This document shows positions 10,699 through 23,897 of a stretch of DNA of 64,000 nt, one piece after another. The first letter of the stretch is position 1; every line of letters begins with the position of its first letter. The position numbers were made by a program, and so were the translations under genes. The notes below the pieces were generated by a model. That model was not told where the DNA came from and searched no databases. It worked only from the letters and a program-made list of their open reading frames with translations. The stretch covers positions 3,472,001-3,536,000 of the forward strand of contig NC_068558.1 of assembly GCF_022201045.2 (NCBI RefSeq). The letters are read 5' to 3'. Source of the DNA: Citrus sinensis (taxonomy: Eukaryota; Streptophyta; Magnoliopsida; Sapindales; Rutaceae).

Positions 10699-11568
10699 GA
10701 GTGGGACTATTGGCACCTCTCCAAATACCTATTAAAACCCCTATAATTATTTTACAATTTTAACCTTTACTCAAATTACATAATAGGATAATTTCTAATT
10801 AAACCTATACTCAAATGTCAATATTTTTTTTTCTTAAAAATTCTTTATGCTGTAGATTTTTATTTTAAAAGGGAAGCAAGACAAGTTTGGAAGAGCTCAA
10901 TAATATGAATGTCAGAAGGGAAATGTGGAAGTTGGTTTTAATAGAAAATTGACAAACAAAGATTTTGAGTCGGGAAACAAGTTAGTGATCTTGAAAATGC
11001 AACGTGGAAATCTAAATTCAAGGAAGAATATGATCCAAGAGCATCAAGGGCAAAGGCAAATCATTATTACATGAGCAGCAATGATGACGGGGATGAATTT
11101 TATGCCACATGGGAGAATAAGAAGAATGAGGTGAATCAAATTGAGGGTGAAGCTGCTGATTTTGAAACTCATAATAAAGTGAATAATAGACTGAACAAGA
11201 CACAGAACGAGGCAGATGAGATTAAGATAGTAATTTATAGCAACCTTTAGTGAATGAAGGTGGTACCCGGGATTAAAATCCAACATTTTAAAAATTAAAA
11301 GGATTGTTTTTTTCTCTTATTTTCAAGCAAAAATTTTAATATCGGCGACTGCAATGGAGAGAAGAAACTCTATTGTTGAAATGAGGTTTAATAATAAAGA
11401 TAAAAAATAATTAAAGAATGATGTTTACGCTAATAAGTTTTAATTAAGGGTAATTTTATCATTTAAGGGGTGTTAAAAGAATTTTATAATATTAATAAAT
11501 ATTTTAATAGGGTTAATAAAGAAAATGGGTGTTAAGAGATATTTAGAGGGGTGCCAATAGTCCCACTC
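10699..11568. mobile_element. MULE-like element, candidate Pack-MULE
   Basis: Terminal inverted repeats start GAGTGGGACTATTGGCACC and stay similar for about 35 bp. They are flanked by an exact 9-bp direct repeat aaaacacaa at 10690-10698 and 11569-11577, the target size of Mutator-like elements. The element is 870 bp with no transposase. Inside, a plus-strand frame of 93 codons (10969-11250) is open, highly charged and protein-like, which suggests capture of host gene sequence. Confidence 0.8.
10969..11250 (+). pseudogene. Captured gene fragment (unknown) inside MULE
   Basis: A 93-codon stretch free of stops lies within the MULE-like element. It reads, for example, KEEYDPRASRAKANHYYM and later DDGDEFYATWENKKNEVNQ. 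Composition is hydrophilic, rich in Asn, Lys, Glu and Asp, unlike the low-complexity frames in the A/T-rich spacers. There is no ATG at its start; the first in-frame Met is about 35 codons in. I do not recognise the parent gene. It may be a transposon-captured exon or a chance frame. Confidence 0.4.
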
Positions 11569-11577
11569 AAAACACAA

Positions 11578-14500
11578 ATAAGCAAATAAATAATTAACAA
11601 GAGAGAATGATCGTGATGGGTAGAGGGTAATAATTTTAAAAGTTGCAATTGTATCTGTAGCAAGTAGCAACTAGGCAGCCATGTAATTTTCAAAGAGGTG
11701 AGGTGGAGGGCAGGCAATGCTTAGGTCCGAGGCTGAAGCATAGGCTACACTTTTCACAATGTCACTCCAAGCAACACACTCTGGAAAAGGCCTAACCTTG
11801 TTCTATATCTAGGGCTGAAAAAAATCAGAGATTCCTTTTTTCCTGATTAAGAATCAGAATCCTGTTCAAAATTTGCACGTTCTCCTTCCCTTACCTATGA
11901 TTTACCTTTAGCTACTACCTTTGTTTTGTGACCTCTTATATCTTCTCGAAGTAAGTAAATGCACTTGCGGGACATATCACATGGCTCGCTTTGCATTATG
12001 CACACTTTGTATTTTATATCTTTCAAATAAAAGTAGAATCCCATTTCCAGAACCCTCTTCATAAATCATAAAGCTAGTATATGTGTGTGTATAATATTAT
12101 ACTATTAAATTATATGATTTAATAATTTTTACAAACTTTACTAAGATCCTGAAGAAAGTGTCCTCATTTTTTTAATGTAGACATGCTGATTGAACCATAT
12201 GACTTAATAAAATTAATTTTCAATATATTATAAAATTGTGCGGTTTAATAATATTAAAAATTGATTCTGTTAAACCGCACAATTTAATAGTATGTCGGCA
12301 GAAAAATTTTGATGGTGCCCGCTATCGAGAGAAGTAATCACTAGAAAATATCAAATGGATATTAGTAAATTAATCGAGTATCAGCCAATAACATTATCTC
12401 CAATGATTAGAGGCATCCTTAATATTAATTAATTAATTAATCATGCCGCAACCTGACCCACAAGCAAAAGCCGGTGGGCGTGCAAAATATGGCAGTCTCT
12501 CGACTCTCCCCAGGCGAAAAGAGGCAGTCAAAAAGAACATACACAAGCAACAGAAAACAACTAAAGAATGCCCTGAAAGGGCCAAAAAAAGAAAAAAAGA
12601 AAATACACCTACCTTGTTCACCCCGTGGTTTGTTGATAGGTTCAGTGATTGTGGAGCCAGCAGAATATGATGAGTAACTTGGGGGATTATTGTTAACATG
12701 ATAATAGCACAATTACCCTGAAATTTCGATAAATTGCTAATCATTACCTTTTTCCTAAATCATATCCTCAAATGGGGGCCCGTACTATATATATATATAT
12801 ATATGCTAATAAGCTGTCGGTGAGATCAAAAGGAAACAGTAAAAAATTTTCCCCCCTCCCGAAGTTCTGTGTAAATTAAATTACAATGTGAAAGATGGTA
12901 GATCATCATTTGTATTTCTTTAAAATATTGTCATGTTTCTTGTAGGATACAACCAAAAAAAGTTCCGATTGTGGTTTACACGCATACTTGGAATGGATAT
13001 TTCTTTAGTGGCAAAAATGACACTTTCATGGACTCTCCAAAACCTAGATAAGAATGACAGTCTATTAATTTCTAAAATTATAATGTCTTTAATGATGCGT
13101 ACTGCCAAAAAATAATAATAAGAAGAAGAAAGGGAAGTGAAGAACTGAACTCAAGTCTCCCTCAATTGGCCCTCACAAACACATGAGCATTGAAAATTGA
13201 GAATCCTTGTCTCTGGGGACGACTGAGGGGGGAGGTATGAAAGACAGAATGCTCTGAGAGGTGAATGGAGATAGGGACTAGCAACAACAATTGCTGGGAC
13301 TACTGCTTCTTTTAAGACCCCACTTCACTGCCATTTAACTCTACCACCATCCCTATTTTACTTTATGTCAATATGTTTTTTTTTTCTTTGTTAATTTGCA
13401 TCACCATTTTTTTTTTTGTTTAAACTTTATCAGCAGTAGCTTAAGGGAAAAAAAAAACAACTTTATTATGTTAATTAGCTGTGTTAGACAGCAAGAGTAT
13501 GTCACTAAGATTTGCTTTTCTAGTAAGGGAATAAGTTTGGTTAATGTTGATCGCCATTAAATGAAAGAGTAACATATGCTTATATTTGTTGTTGATAAAA
13601 AATTATCATCTGTTAAGTAATAATTGATTTTTTAAACTATCATTAGAGATCGATTTATTGTACCCATTAAATACTATATCACTTGAGATACAAATTTTAT
13701 ATTTCAATTATTAAAAGCATGTTATTAGTCAGTCACGTAAAATATATAATTATCTTCTTAACATTAAAGAGAGATTAGCAGATGCAGCTACAACTTTACC
13801 AAATTAATTACCGGTACTGACCAGTGACTGCCATCATAAATACCTATGCAAGAGACAGTGATGACAAAATGTAGTATTTGTAGGGGACCTTAACCTTTTA
13901 ATAAATATTCTAAAGAAATAATTCATTGCCGTGGTACATCGTCGTCACAATCATCTTGTCACCTCCGCGACTTCAATCACAATAGTTTTATCTACCCGTG
14001 ATACGAACCCTTTATTTACATCTTGGATTGGTGCATCCCATTGATGACAATAATGTAGAAGCTAATTAAGAGAATTTTTTTTTTTTTGAGAAATGAGATG
14101 AGAGATTAAGAAGCTAAATGGCGAATAATTTCTTTAGATTGCGGGTAATATTTGGGATTAAAATGTAGTAACTTGTGATTCACAATTGTTATATATGGAA
14201 CGTTATATAACATTTTATTAGCTATTGTTCCTTTTTTTTTTTTTGTGGGTCAGATAATTCATCAGTTAGAAACATTACTAATAAATTGGAAACTTGCATG
14301 TACGTGGTTTCATGTCCGGTTCTCATTCGTCATGCGGAAAGAAAGTAAAAGACTGAATTAATATTCTTCATTTATCGATGATATGCCGATGTCGAGTTGT
14401 TTTTTTTAGCACGCCCTTACATGGTTTTGATTTTCCAATGAAGGGATGCCACGATAAGTTGAGAACGGAACCCAAGATATCCAGGCCTGAAAACAATTGA

Positions 14501-15840
14501 TTTCACAATCTTGCACAGGAAATGTGTGTATGTACATCCAATTTGGGGTCATTCACTCGAAAAGATTCACTGTTGAATCTGTCAATTCAATTTGAAAGCA
14601 TTAACAAAAATGGCAACTGGCGGTTATATATTTCATTGTATGAACCATCGAGACCCTTCGCTCCTAGCCGCTAATGCATCGATCAGATAATGCGGTTGAA
14701 TCATCGTAACTTGATTGTTGCTGCATAGAATACGGTCGCAGTTTGGGACATTTGGTTTGTTTCTCCTTTCTCAGTTCTCACCTCAGTTATTTCAAGTTTC
14801 AAGTGGAACAAACGCTGAGATTAGCACCGGTTTTAAAATAGTTTAAACAAATTAATTGAAAAATGGGCCCAGCCCATCAACAGCGATACATGCACTCTTC
14901 GGTCATCAGAAAGGAAACCTGGCTACAGTGAGATAGTGGTGGTGGATGTAATTCTGACACTCATTCCGGAAACTCCCTGAAAGTTGAGAAATTGTTTCAC
15001 TTTAAATGCAAATTAATATGAAGTTGTTGTTCTTGTGTTGACTTTATACATATGCGTCGCAACTAGTGCATGAATATTTTCCTTTGCAGACGACTTTGGT
15101 GTTCTCATGTCGATCTTGGCTATCATTTCATTCACCAATTCATTGAGTTAAGTGAAAATAGGGACAAAAATTACTTAAAACCACACTTTATTTTCCTTCA
15201 ACAAATTAAGTATAAACATACATATATAGTGCGCCCTCCTATCTATATTAGGAGTGGAATATCAGAAAGTGTGACTTCTAAGTTCTAATTATACACATAA
15301 ATTTGTAAGCAGATTTGGATGAAGAAAATTATGCGGTTTGCAAAAGTTAATGACCATGTATGTAGCTCTTTGGGAAGGATTAATTAAAACACACTCAAGG
15401 CGCAGCTGCAAGAGTTGTATAATTGTCTGATTGATAGTTAATTTGAACATGTGGCTTTTTTTTATGCCCCTCACTTTCAATTAGGGATTAGATTATTTGT
15501 ATTGGCATTGGATTACATTTGCAATGAATTAAAGACGCATATCTTAATATGCTTAATGAATATGTCATTAGTTTGGTTTAATATTAGGATTATGGAATAT
15601 ATGGTGACTGAGTGCATGAGATCAAAAAGATACGTTGAGGACTGAGAAAAATGAGAGACATCCCCACATCAGTGATATTATTATTATTAGATGCAAGGTC
15701 ATAGTCATTCTTTAGTGTACCTTCCATTTATTACCTTTGTCTTTTGCCTCCATCCACTAAATACTCTTTGCCCTTGGGTTGGGTTCCCTTCTATCCTGTT
15801 ATCTTTTTTCTGTTGCTGAATTTTGCATTTCTCTTACTCT
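11578..15840. other. Intergenic, mostly featureless
   Basis: Long A/T-rich spacer upstream of LOB. It contains a (TA)n run at about 12786-12805 and several poly-T or poly-A tracts. A minus-strand patch at 12590-12720 looks faintly exon-like but has no supporting partner exon. I see no RNA gene or complete protein gene. Confidence 0.5.
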
Positions 15841-16062
15841 TTCTCTCCCACTCTCTCTCTCTCCTTTCTTCAATTAGGGTTTCCTCTTTGAGAACTGATC
15901 AGCTCCTGTAATAAATCTGTGAGGCTAAGGCTACTTTATCTTGGGAAGGAAGAAAGAAGAGCTCTAGCTAGAAAGAGCTATATATACTACAAGGGAAAAA
16001 GGTACTTCCCTTTATTATATTTCTTCTGATCAAAGAAACCTAGATCAAAAAGACACAAACAG

Positions 16063-17090
16063 GTAACCTTATGTAGCTGTTTTCTTCTTCCCTTTTATGT
16101 GCTAAAAATTCTTTTCTGCTCTTGGTTTCTTACTAAGCAAAAGGCTAGAGTGATGATACTAGATTCCTGAGGCTTACAGGCTCTAATTTAGGGCTTTGCT
16201 GTGATATTCAGATACCTTAGTACACATCTATGATATGATGAATTGCACCAGTGTCAGATCCCATGTTCAACTGATTTAAGAAAGCTATGTGTAATAACTT
16301 TAAAATTACTGATGCAACTCAATCTTTCCATTAAATTTAGAAGCAGGGACTGATGGCTAAATGAGAGAGAGGAGGAGAAAGAGAGTTGATAAACCGAAGA
16401 AACCACAAGTTTATAAAATCAAAATTAAGGAAGAGTACATGCATAGAACGCTTTAAATAGTTTTGACTTTATATTATGAGAAATAATTTGTGTAAATCAA
16501 ATAACCATACCTTGTACTTTCAAAAAATAAAAACCAAAAAAAAAGAACACATAACAAAGTAAAAGTGAACATGTATGCAGGGAGACTGATAAAAGTTTGT
16601 CATATGTAACAAGTGACAATTAATAATCAGATGTTTGAGTGTTTATATATGTTTATACGTGTGAGAGAGAGTTAGGTCTCTGGTTATTGCTTTGTAGGGG
16701 ATGATATTTTTCTCAAAGTGGCCGGTTTTCCCAGAAAAATATATATTGAAAAGAATTCTGAAATTTTCTGGAGGTCTTTGGATTTTATTCCAAAAAATTG
16801 ATAATTCTATTTATTACATGTAAAAAATTTTAAATCTAAGAGATGTGACACAAATGTAAAAGAGAGGTGGAAACAACCAAACATATCAGATGATTTGGTC
16901 ATATAACCTAGTTGAGTGTGAATGTGCTTTGCGGCAGCGCATTTGAAAGAGTAAGAGTTGATGTTTAGAGGACGAGATTCTATCTAGTTTTCTCGTTTAA
17001 AACAAAATGGATCTGTTGATGTTTTGAAAGGTTTTAAAAAAAAAAATTATAATCCATTGCGCCTCTTTCTTTGCTTTTTTCCAATGACAG
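16063..17090 (+). other. 5' UTR intron of LOB
   Basis: A CT-rich leader (about 15835-16062) ends at acaaacag|gtaacc, and an acceptor ttttccaatgacag| ends at 17090, 71 nt before the LOB start codon. A second possible acceptor is ctagttgcag at 17155. A long intron in the 5' leader is common in this gene family. The splice sites are read from sequence; no transcript data were available. Confidence 0.55.
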
Positions 17091-17161
17091 TTGTATTAAT
17101 TAATTAAGTTCGAGGAAAGCTTACAAGAATTAGTTGATAGGAACCTCTAGTTGCAGTGGGA

Positions 17162-17746
17162 ATGGCTTCATCCAGCAACTCTTACAATTCTCCATGTGCT
17201 GCCTGCAAGTTTTTGAGGAGGAAATGTGTGCCAGGTTGCATCTTCGCACCTTACTTCCCACCAGAGGAGCCTCAGAAATTTGTGAATGTTCACAAGATCT
17301 TTGGTGCAAGCAATATGACAAAGCTTCTCAACGACCTTCTCCCTCACCAAAGAGAGGATGCTGTCAACTCCCTTGCCTATGAAGCTGAGGCAAGAGTTAG
17401 AGATCCTGTTTATGGCTGTGTAGGTGCTATCTCGTTCCTCCAAAGACAAGTCCATAGGCTCCAGAAGGAACTTGATTCCGCGAATGCTGATTTGATACGC
17501 TATGCCTGTAATGAAATCCCACCAGGTAGCCAGCTGCCTGCACCAGCACCGCTCTCGGTGAGTTCGATTCATCCTGTGATTCCTCGGCAGAGGCCAATTA
17601 GGATTGGTAATGAAGGAGAAGGCTTCTATCAGCCTCCTAGTGCTTACACTCATCCTAGTTATATTCTGCCTTGGAATGATAACCCCTCACCCTCAGGGGA
17701 TATTAATCACGGAGGAGGAGGAGGAGGAGGACAAGGTAATATGTGA
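17162..17746 (+). CDS. LOB: LATERAL ORGAN BOUNDARIES (LOB domain class I), 194 aa
   Basis: Plant-specific nuclear DNA-binding protein that marks and patterns boundaries between meristem and lateral organs. The LOB domain covers residues about 11-110. It has the zinc-finger-like C block CX2CX6CX3C (C12, C15, C22, C26), the GAS block around FVNVHKIFGASNMTKLL, the DPVYGCVG motif, and a perfect LX6LX3LX6L coiled coil (LQRQVHRLQKELDSANADL). The N-terminus MASSSNSYNSPCAACKFLRR and the C-terminal GQGNM ending match Arabidopsis LOB rather than other LBD members as I know them. ATG 17162 is chosen; a frame opening two codons earlier uses GTG. A glycine run just before the C-terminus is encoded by (gga)n. 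Confidence 0.93.
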   Translation: MASSSNSYNSPCAACKFLRRKCVPGCIFAPYFPPEEPQKFVNVHKIFGASNMTKLLNDLLPHQREDAVNSLAYEAEARVRDPVYGCVGAISFLQRQVHRLQKELDSANADLIRYACNEIPPGSQLPAPAPLSVSSIHPVIPRQRPIRIGNEGEGFYQPPSAYTHPSYILPWNDNPSPSGDINHGGGGGGGQGNM

Positions 17747-18120
17747 ATGTGATGATGAAATCATAAGCTACCCCTTGATTCCAAAGTGTAAAATCCATCT
17801 AGGGTTTTTCCTTTGGACATCATCACTATATTTATTTGGTCGAGGTTAATTTCTAGCTGGCTGGTCTCACTTGGGGTTTCTGCTAGCTAGATTTTAATTT
17901 TCTCTATTAGCTATTTATTTTGGGTCATTTAGTATTTATCCTAATAATTGAAGGATTTGGAACCCAATAAATAAGGCCGTAGAGCGTAGTGTATGGCTAT
18001 TGAAACCTTTCGCATTATGTTATAATTTATATGCAGCTCTAGCCATGTGCATGTGGATTTGCTGTCCTCTGTCACTGTTGTTTGTTTCAGAATAAATGTA
18101 ACTGTATTAAGTAAAGGGGA
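17747..18120 (+). other. LOB 3' UTR and flank
   Basis: Sequence after the stop codon contains possible polyadenylation signals (for example aataaataa near 17966 and aataaatg near 18092). No separate gene. Confidence 0.4.
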
Positions 18121-18967
18121 TTCTCTAGCTAAGTCTACGGCTTAGTCCTCCCTTTGCATCATTTATTAATTCTTACCCTTTCTTTCTACTTTGTTCTTGA
18201 GGACCACCATCTTATTATTACTTTCTCACCAAAAATTTTCAAGAGCTTCGTAGCCGCAGACTTAGAATTCATTAAAATATGAGTCATTGAGATGTCCAAG
18301 TTCAACTTCCAACTTGCACCTACTTGACCCAACCTAAGTACATCTATAGAATTCCCATTTAGATATTTTGTTCCCTTTTTCTATAAGATGGCAATTTAAT
18401 TGCAAGTTACTGACAAACAGAAAACAGCGCACCGAACGTTTGTTATTCAATAAGTAGCTACTTTCCTAATATATATATATAGCAGTTCTACTGTAATCAA
18501 TCTGTCAGCTCTAGATTTTATTAGTTCTTTATAATTAGCTTGGATATATTTGCATTTCTATGGTGGCAAAATAAGCAAATGTTTATCTCAACAGTAAAGT
18601 CAGAGTCGCTGACGCTCATTGGAGCCCATATACAAAGTAGTATTATTGATCTTCTTTCATTTTCATCTAAGGCTTATCAGTCTCTACATCCCCAGTCTTT
18701 CCTGTTTTCATGTCAAAAATTTCTTAGACAAAACAGTAGAATCTAAGACAAAAGGACATCACATACAGTAAAGTTCTCTCTCTCATACTTTATATCATAT
18801 TATATATTGATCATTTCTTCAAGTCCTATGTGATTATGTCATAATTGTATTATGTGATTTTTTATTTTTTTTTGTGAATATATGAAGAAGACATGATGCA
18901 TATTCATCCAAAAAGGCTATAACTCAAAGCTGCGAGAAAAAATTTAACCAGAAAAAGAAAATGAAAA

Positions 18968-19001
18968 TTAGGGTTAGGGTTTTATTACACCTGTATATAA
19001 A
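18968..19001 (+). promoter_or_regulatory. Telobox plus TATA box without an obvious gene
   Basis: ttagggttaggg at 18968-18979 is an interstitial telomere-type motif (telobox), common in promoters of plant growth genes. tatataaa at 18994-19001 follows at promoter-like distance. The next 1.3 kb contains only short frames, the first being 78 codons at 19019-19255 without known motifs. This could drive a non-coding RNA or be chance. Confidence 0.3.
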
Positions 19002-21276
19002 AGAGCAAGGCTTTTTCCTTGGTCTTCAGCCTAGCTAGCTTATTTAATATTTATTCGTCTCAAGAAAAGAGTGAGGTGTCATTTGTAAAACATGATTTTA
19101 GAGAGAAGGTGAGAAATGACTTCGAATTTCCTTTATCTTCTTCGACTGTCAATTTCTTTTCATTATTCAACACACGCATGCACACGCTCTCTTTTTGGTT
19201 CATATACTCACACCACACGCTTGCATTCATGTGTCGCTGTAATTTGGCAGCGTAAAGCTTTGATTACGATCAGCTCTTCTGTTTCTTATTCACTTTTTTG
19301 TCAGTGTTTCTCTCTCACTTTTAAAGAGACACAATTATAATTACTGTGACACTCATGTTACCTTTCAAAAAAAAAAAAAAAAAAAACACTTATCATCTTT
19401 CCCTCTCAAAGCTTCTCTGGATTTGGGTCTCTGCTCTCTGTCAGTTCCAGTGAGCAGTGAGATTCACGTCTATTGTCCTCCAATTCACCACCTCCTGCAT
19501 TCCTTTATCGAGATTGCAAAACACTCGCCCTTTTCTTTCTTGGAATTTTTGCTGAACCAATTCAAAATCTTATTGTAAAATCATTTATACTAATATATGC
19601 GACATATATGAATTGAGTTTTGGTTTGATGGTTGTACTGTTGAGGACAGAGGGGGTACTGAGAGTGGGGATTGAAAGTGTGGCACTGGCATGCATAAGAA
19701 GATCTCAAGTTAAAGTTGACGTTGAGCTTTTTATTTATTTATTTAGGACAGAATTGAAAAAGTAGTATGTATTTATATTAATTGAGAATCCATGATCAGA
19801 TTGTTTCTCTCTGCAAAAACGTAAGCAAGAAGCAATGCACAGGTTAAAATGGCAGGGAAATTGAATATTTTAATATTTGTTATGTTCAGGGACAAGACAA
19901 AGTGACAAACATCAACAAACAATAGGACGCGCGGGTCCTATTTACGCTATTGCAAATGCCAGTAATTGTATTGTGTATGCTGCTGTAGCCGGGCCTGGCC
20001 TGGCATTGACCCCCACACCACATGTACAAGAAAGAAAATAAATTCTTATACCCTCTTCTTCTTCATTTCGTGGGTTTTGATTTGGATGACATTTGACAGC
20101 CAGCCACAGCCACTCTAATCATTTCTGTCTTTTAGTTTTTGACGTTTCACACGCTCACACCACACACACTACAGTCGAAGCACTTCTACTGTTCCTCCCT
20201 CTCTATTTAATTTTCAGATTTTACAATAGTATAACCAGATATGATTGTTGTGGCTTCTGCAATACCGATGCTTGCGTAATTCTTTTTTGTGTTTTTTAAC
20301 TGTTGGTTCTATGAGTATTGTTTGCTGTCACCAGCTCAATTGAAAAATTATTGTTTCAGAACTTTCCTGTACACGTTATTGAGTTAATTATATACGATGA
20401 AGTAATAAAATATCTTGTCTGGTAGTCCAAAGGCCAGCTCATTATCAAATGAAGCTGCTTAGTTTCAATAACTCACATATTAATTGAGACAGATTAATTA
20501 GTAGTGTTCAAGTTCTCAAGTGGTAATGGAGCGTGTCCCAATATTTTGATCCCTAGCTGACTGTTGATTAGTAATCGTCACAACACTGAATTATTGAAAA
20601 ATAATGACATTAAGGGATGTTAATTGTTGCCATCACGTTACTTGAGAGTCTCGTATTATTCATGGAGAAAATCTTTTGACATTACTCATTACAATATATT
20701 TTTTAAAAAACTAAAATTTACATATAGTATGATATTATTGAGTTGTTGTAAGAACCCATATTGACTCTAAAAATTACAATGCATCAATTAACCTTTAATA
20801 TCGGTACTATACTATATTAATAGCCTAATTAAATTCAGCTATGAACCAATTAATCGAATTTAAAAAGGATTTATCTATTTGAACTTAAATTTATCTCATA
20901 TAAACCAATGGAATTAAATTGGATATTTTTTTTTCTGTCAAAATCAAAATTTAATCAAGTTGAAATAGTATGATCCAAATTAATAAGGTATCAACCTAAG
21001 ACATTGTCGAGTTAAGGAAAAAGGCTTATAGTGATATAATTATATGATATATTACAATACTTGTAATTGCATATTGTAACCTAGTAATCATGAAAGCCAA
21101 GAAATCTTTAAACATTTTTTCATTTAAATAGTTTTATTTAGCTGGCCACTTGAGTTTGAATCCTAAAGGAAATAGAGATTACAAAATTGATTTGAGATTT
21201 ATCCATGTCTCTACATTTTTTATTTTAAAGAAATAAATCTTTGAATTTACATTTATCTTATGATTATAGCACATAG

Positions 21277-21530
21277 TTATACTACTATTATATGTTCTTA
21301 CTTTTCATTAATTTCATCATTTGGCTCCACACACTCCATTAACTAAGCCCTTGTATGATATTAAGGTGGGCAACTGTAGGCTTTAAAGTCACTTATAACA
21401 CATAATGATATTACTGTTATATGTTATCATTTTTCATTAATTTCATCATTTGGCTCCATACACTCCATTATCTAAGTCCCTATTTGATATTGAGGTTGGG
21501 CAGCTGTAGGCTTTAAGTTACAGTATTTAA
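21277..21530. repeat. Direct tandem duplication, 129-bp period
   Basis: The text ttcattaatttcatcatttg followed by gctccacacactccatta occurs at about 21304 and again about 129 bp later (gctccatacactccatta). Each copy ends with gatattaaggtgggcaactg / gatattgaggttgggcagct followed by gtaggcttta. The end resembles the terminus of the Tourist-like MITE at 7335-8727. Confidence 0.75.
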
Positions 21531-23897
21531 GTGGCTTGGCAGTTAATTAAGTTGATTTGATCCCTTACTTATATGGCTATATTATCTTTATAATGTTTTT
21601 CAAATTTATTATTTAAAAGTCATATTCAACACACACTATCAACTTTTATTTTATAATTACAATTTTTTTCTACAATAACAATGGCTTAAAAACTGCAGGA
21701 ACTAATACCAAACTAGGCTTAAGCAATATGAAACCCATTGACTAACACATTGGGAGCATACAGTTAACTGCGCAAAGTGGGATATGCTGTTAGAGAAATC
21801 ACTTTATTAAAAAACAAAAAGGAAAGCCGCTGGTTTGATAAGAACTCCCCATCTTCAATTTTTTTTTCTCCCACTTTTTGGGTAAAGCAATTAACATAGA
21901 CCAAATTAAACCATTTCGTTCATTTACATACTTTACCAATTTTCTGGCTATTATTTGTAATGTTTGACCATTTGATCATCATTTAGGTTATTTTTGGCAA
22001 TATTTATTAAATGAGGCGCTGTATTGTTTTTTAAATAGCCAATTGAGGATAGTTTGAGAGGTAGAGGCATGATTTCTTTTTGCTTCTGATAATGCAACAT
22101 ACCTAACAAAATGTTCACATATCTACAAAAGAATATTTGACAAAAAATAAAGTTGTTCAATACATACCGTCAAAAGGAGCCCAAATTCATCATATCATAT
22201 CTTATGAAAATACACGGTATGCATCGGTTATGGTGCCACAAATAATGCATAATGATCCCAAATCCAAAGTATATATGTTCTATGAGCTAGCTTTATACAT
22301 ATGTTTTTTTTCTTCTGAAAAGTATGTTGAAATTAAGATTCATGAATTGCGAAACGTCTAGATGCATTTATCACCTTACTCCATTGCTTACACTTACCTG
22401 CAGGGCCTTAATTTGAATCACGTCACATGCACATTTTGTTTATGATGATGTTTGGACATTTTATAATGAAAAGGGTTTGGTTTGTCAGATTGCCAATGAT
22501 GATGGTCATGATGGTCACCATCGGTATGACGATTAAAGTAACACAAGATCATGAAATAAACAAATGCGCTTTAATTCATGGGTATATATATATATATATA
22601 CACACACCATCTTTCTTGAGCAATAAATAAATAATTAATTTTTTAATAAAGAAGGGTCATACTACGATTATCATATACAAAGATAGAAACAGTACAAATC
22701 TAGCAAGATATGAAGAATAAAAGAATATATATATGGTCATAGATTGCCGAAATATAAATAAATTATAAACTGCGTAAGAGTATGGAGCCAGTTGCTGGCC
22801 CCTGCAATCTTTTGAAGATTGAGAGGGGAAGGAATCAGAATCACTCGATCGCCACTTCCCCCCACCCCACCCCACCTATCCATATAAAAATATCATGTAA
22901 GTGTGTGTTCGTTCTTCCTCTCATTTTGACTTTGATTTAATTTAAGTGATGCTCTCGTCAATAAAGTTTTGCCCCATTGCTGCCTGCAATAACATAATTA
23001 ATAGCAGCAGTACCCGAGTTTTCTCTTTCTTTAATATTTTAATTATTAAAGCATTTCGTGGACTTCTTTTTCTACCATACGGCTGTGCGATTTCTGCTTT
23101 ACCTTTTAAATACTCCGATCCCCTCACAAACGGCAACTGCATCAACAATTCAGCCTGCATTTTTTTTTTTTTTTTTTTTTGGGGGTTTCGTCGTTATTTT
23201 TTTTTTTATTATTTTGCCTTCATATACAGTTTTGGTATTGAGCTGGGCCTTCACATGCTGACCACCAAAGCCCAATGAAATTTGATAAAACTGGGTTGCG
23301 CTAAAGCCCAACCATCCCTGTCTCCTTTGAATGTTGCCAAATAGACCCCATGTGCACCTCAAATACACTACACCTACTTTCGCGCAAGCGAGAGAGTGAT
23401 CACAGAGCATATGAGGTGTAATCAGGATGCTTGTGGGGTGATTTAGAAATACTCGTTCGCATCCACTCTGTTATTTCATCTTTGTGTACATGAACATGAA
23501 TGCCGGAAGCACGGTGGTTGAAAGTGAAAGCATTTCTCATAAAAATGTAAGGCAATTTCTTTGGTCTGATATATTATGGTCAATTCATCGCTGCTTGCCG
23601 GCTTTCTCGCTTCGTCTGTTCTTCTAGTTCCAGAAGCGCGCACGCGTAGCCCACAAAGCAATTTTTTGAGATATGCTTTGGATTTTCCATAACAAAGTCA
23701 GCAATATATATACGTGGCTGTCTCCTTCACCATTGTTGAATGAGAAGCCCTTCATGAATAGACCCAAAAAAAAACACAAACAACATAGAGTAATCTTGGA
23801 CTATTAATAAAATCAAAGCGTAAAAGTTCTGGACGTAGTCCACCATTTTTCCTTTTCAAGGGTAACAAAGCTGCTTATTCTGATTTAATTTGAAAAG

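Larger units (their letters stand above)
18121..23880. other. Intergenic, 5.8 kb, no gene supported
   Basis: A/T-rich spacer between LOB and the resistance-gene relic. It holds a telobox-TATA pair (18968-19001), a poly-A tract near 19367, a direct duplication at 21.28-21.54 kb, (TA)n stretches and a poly-T run at 23161. Short frames here lack protein-like features. Confidence 0.5.

Noticed and set aside
12433..12744. 103-codon minus-strand frame, and an exon-like patch (NNNPPSYSSYSAGSTITEPI) ending at a gtaggt donor
   Set aside because: No partner exons, no recognised family, and the longer frame is low-complexity Phe/Leu; not enough for a gene call.
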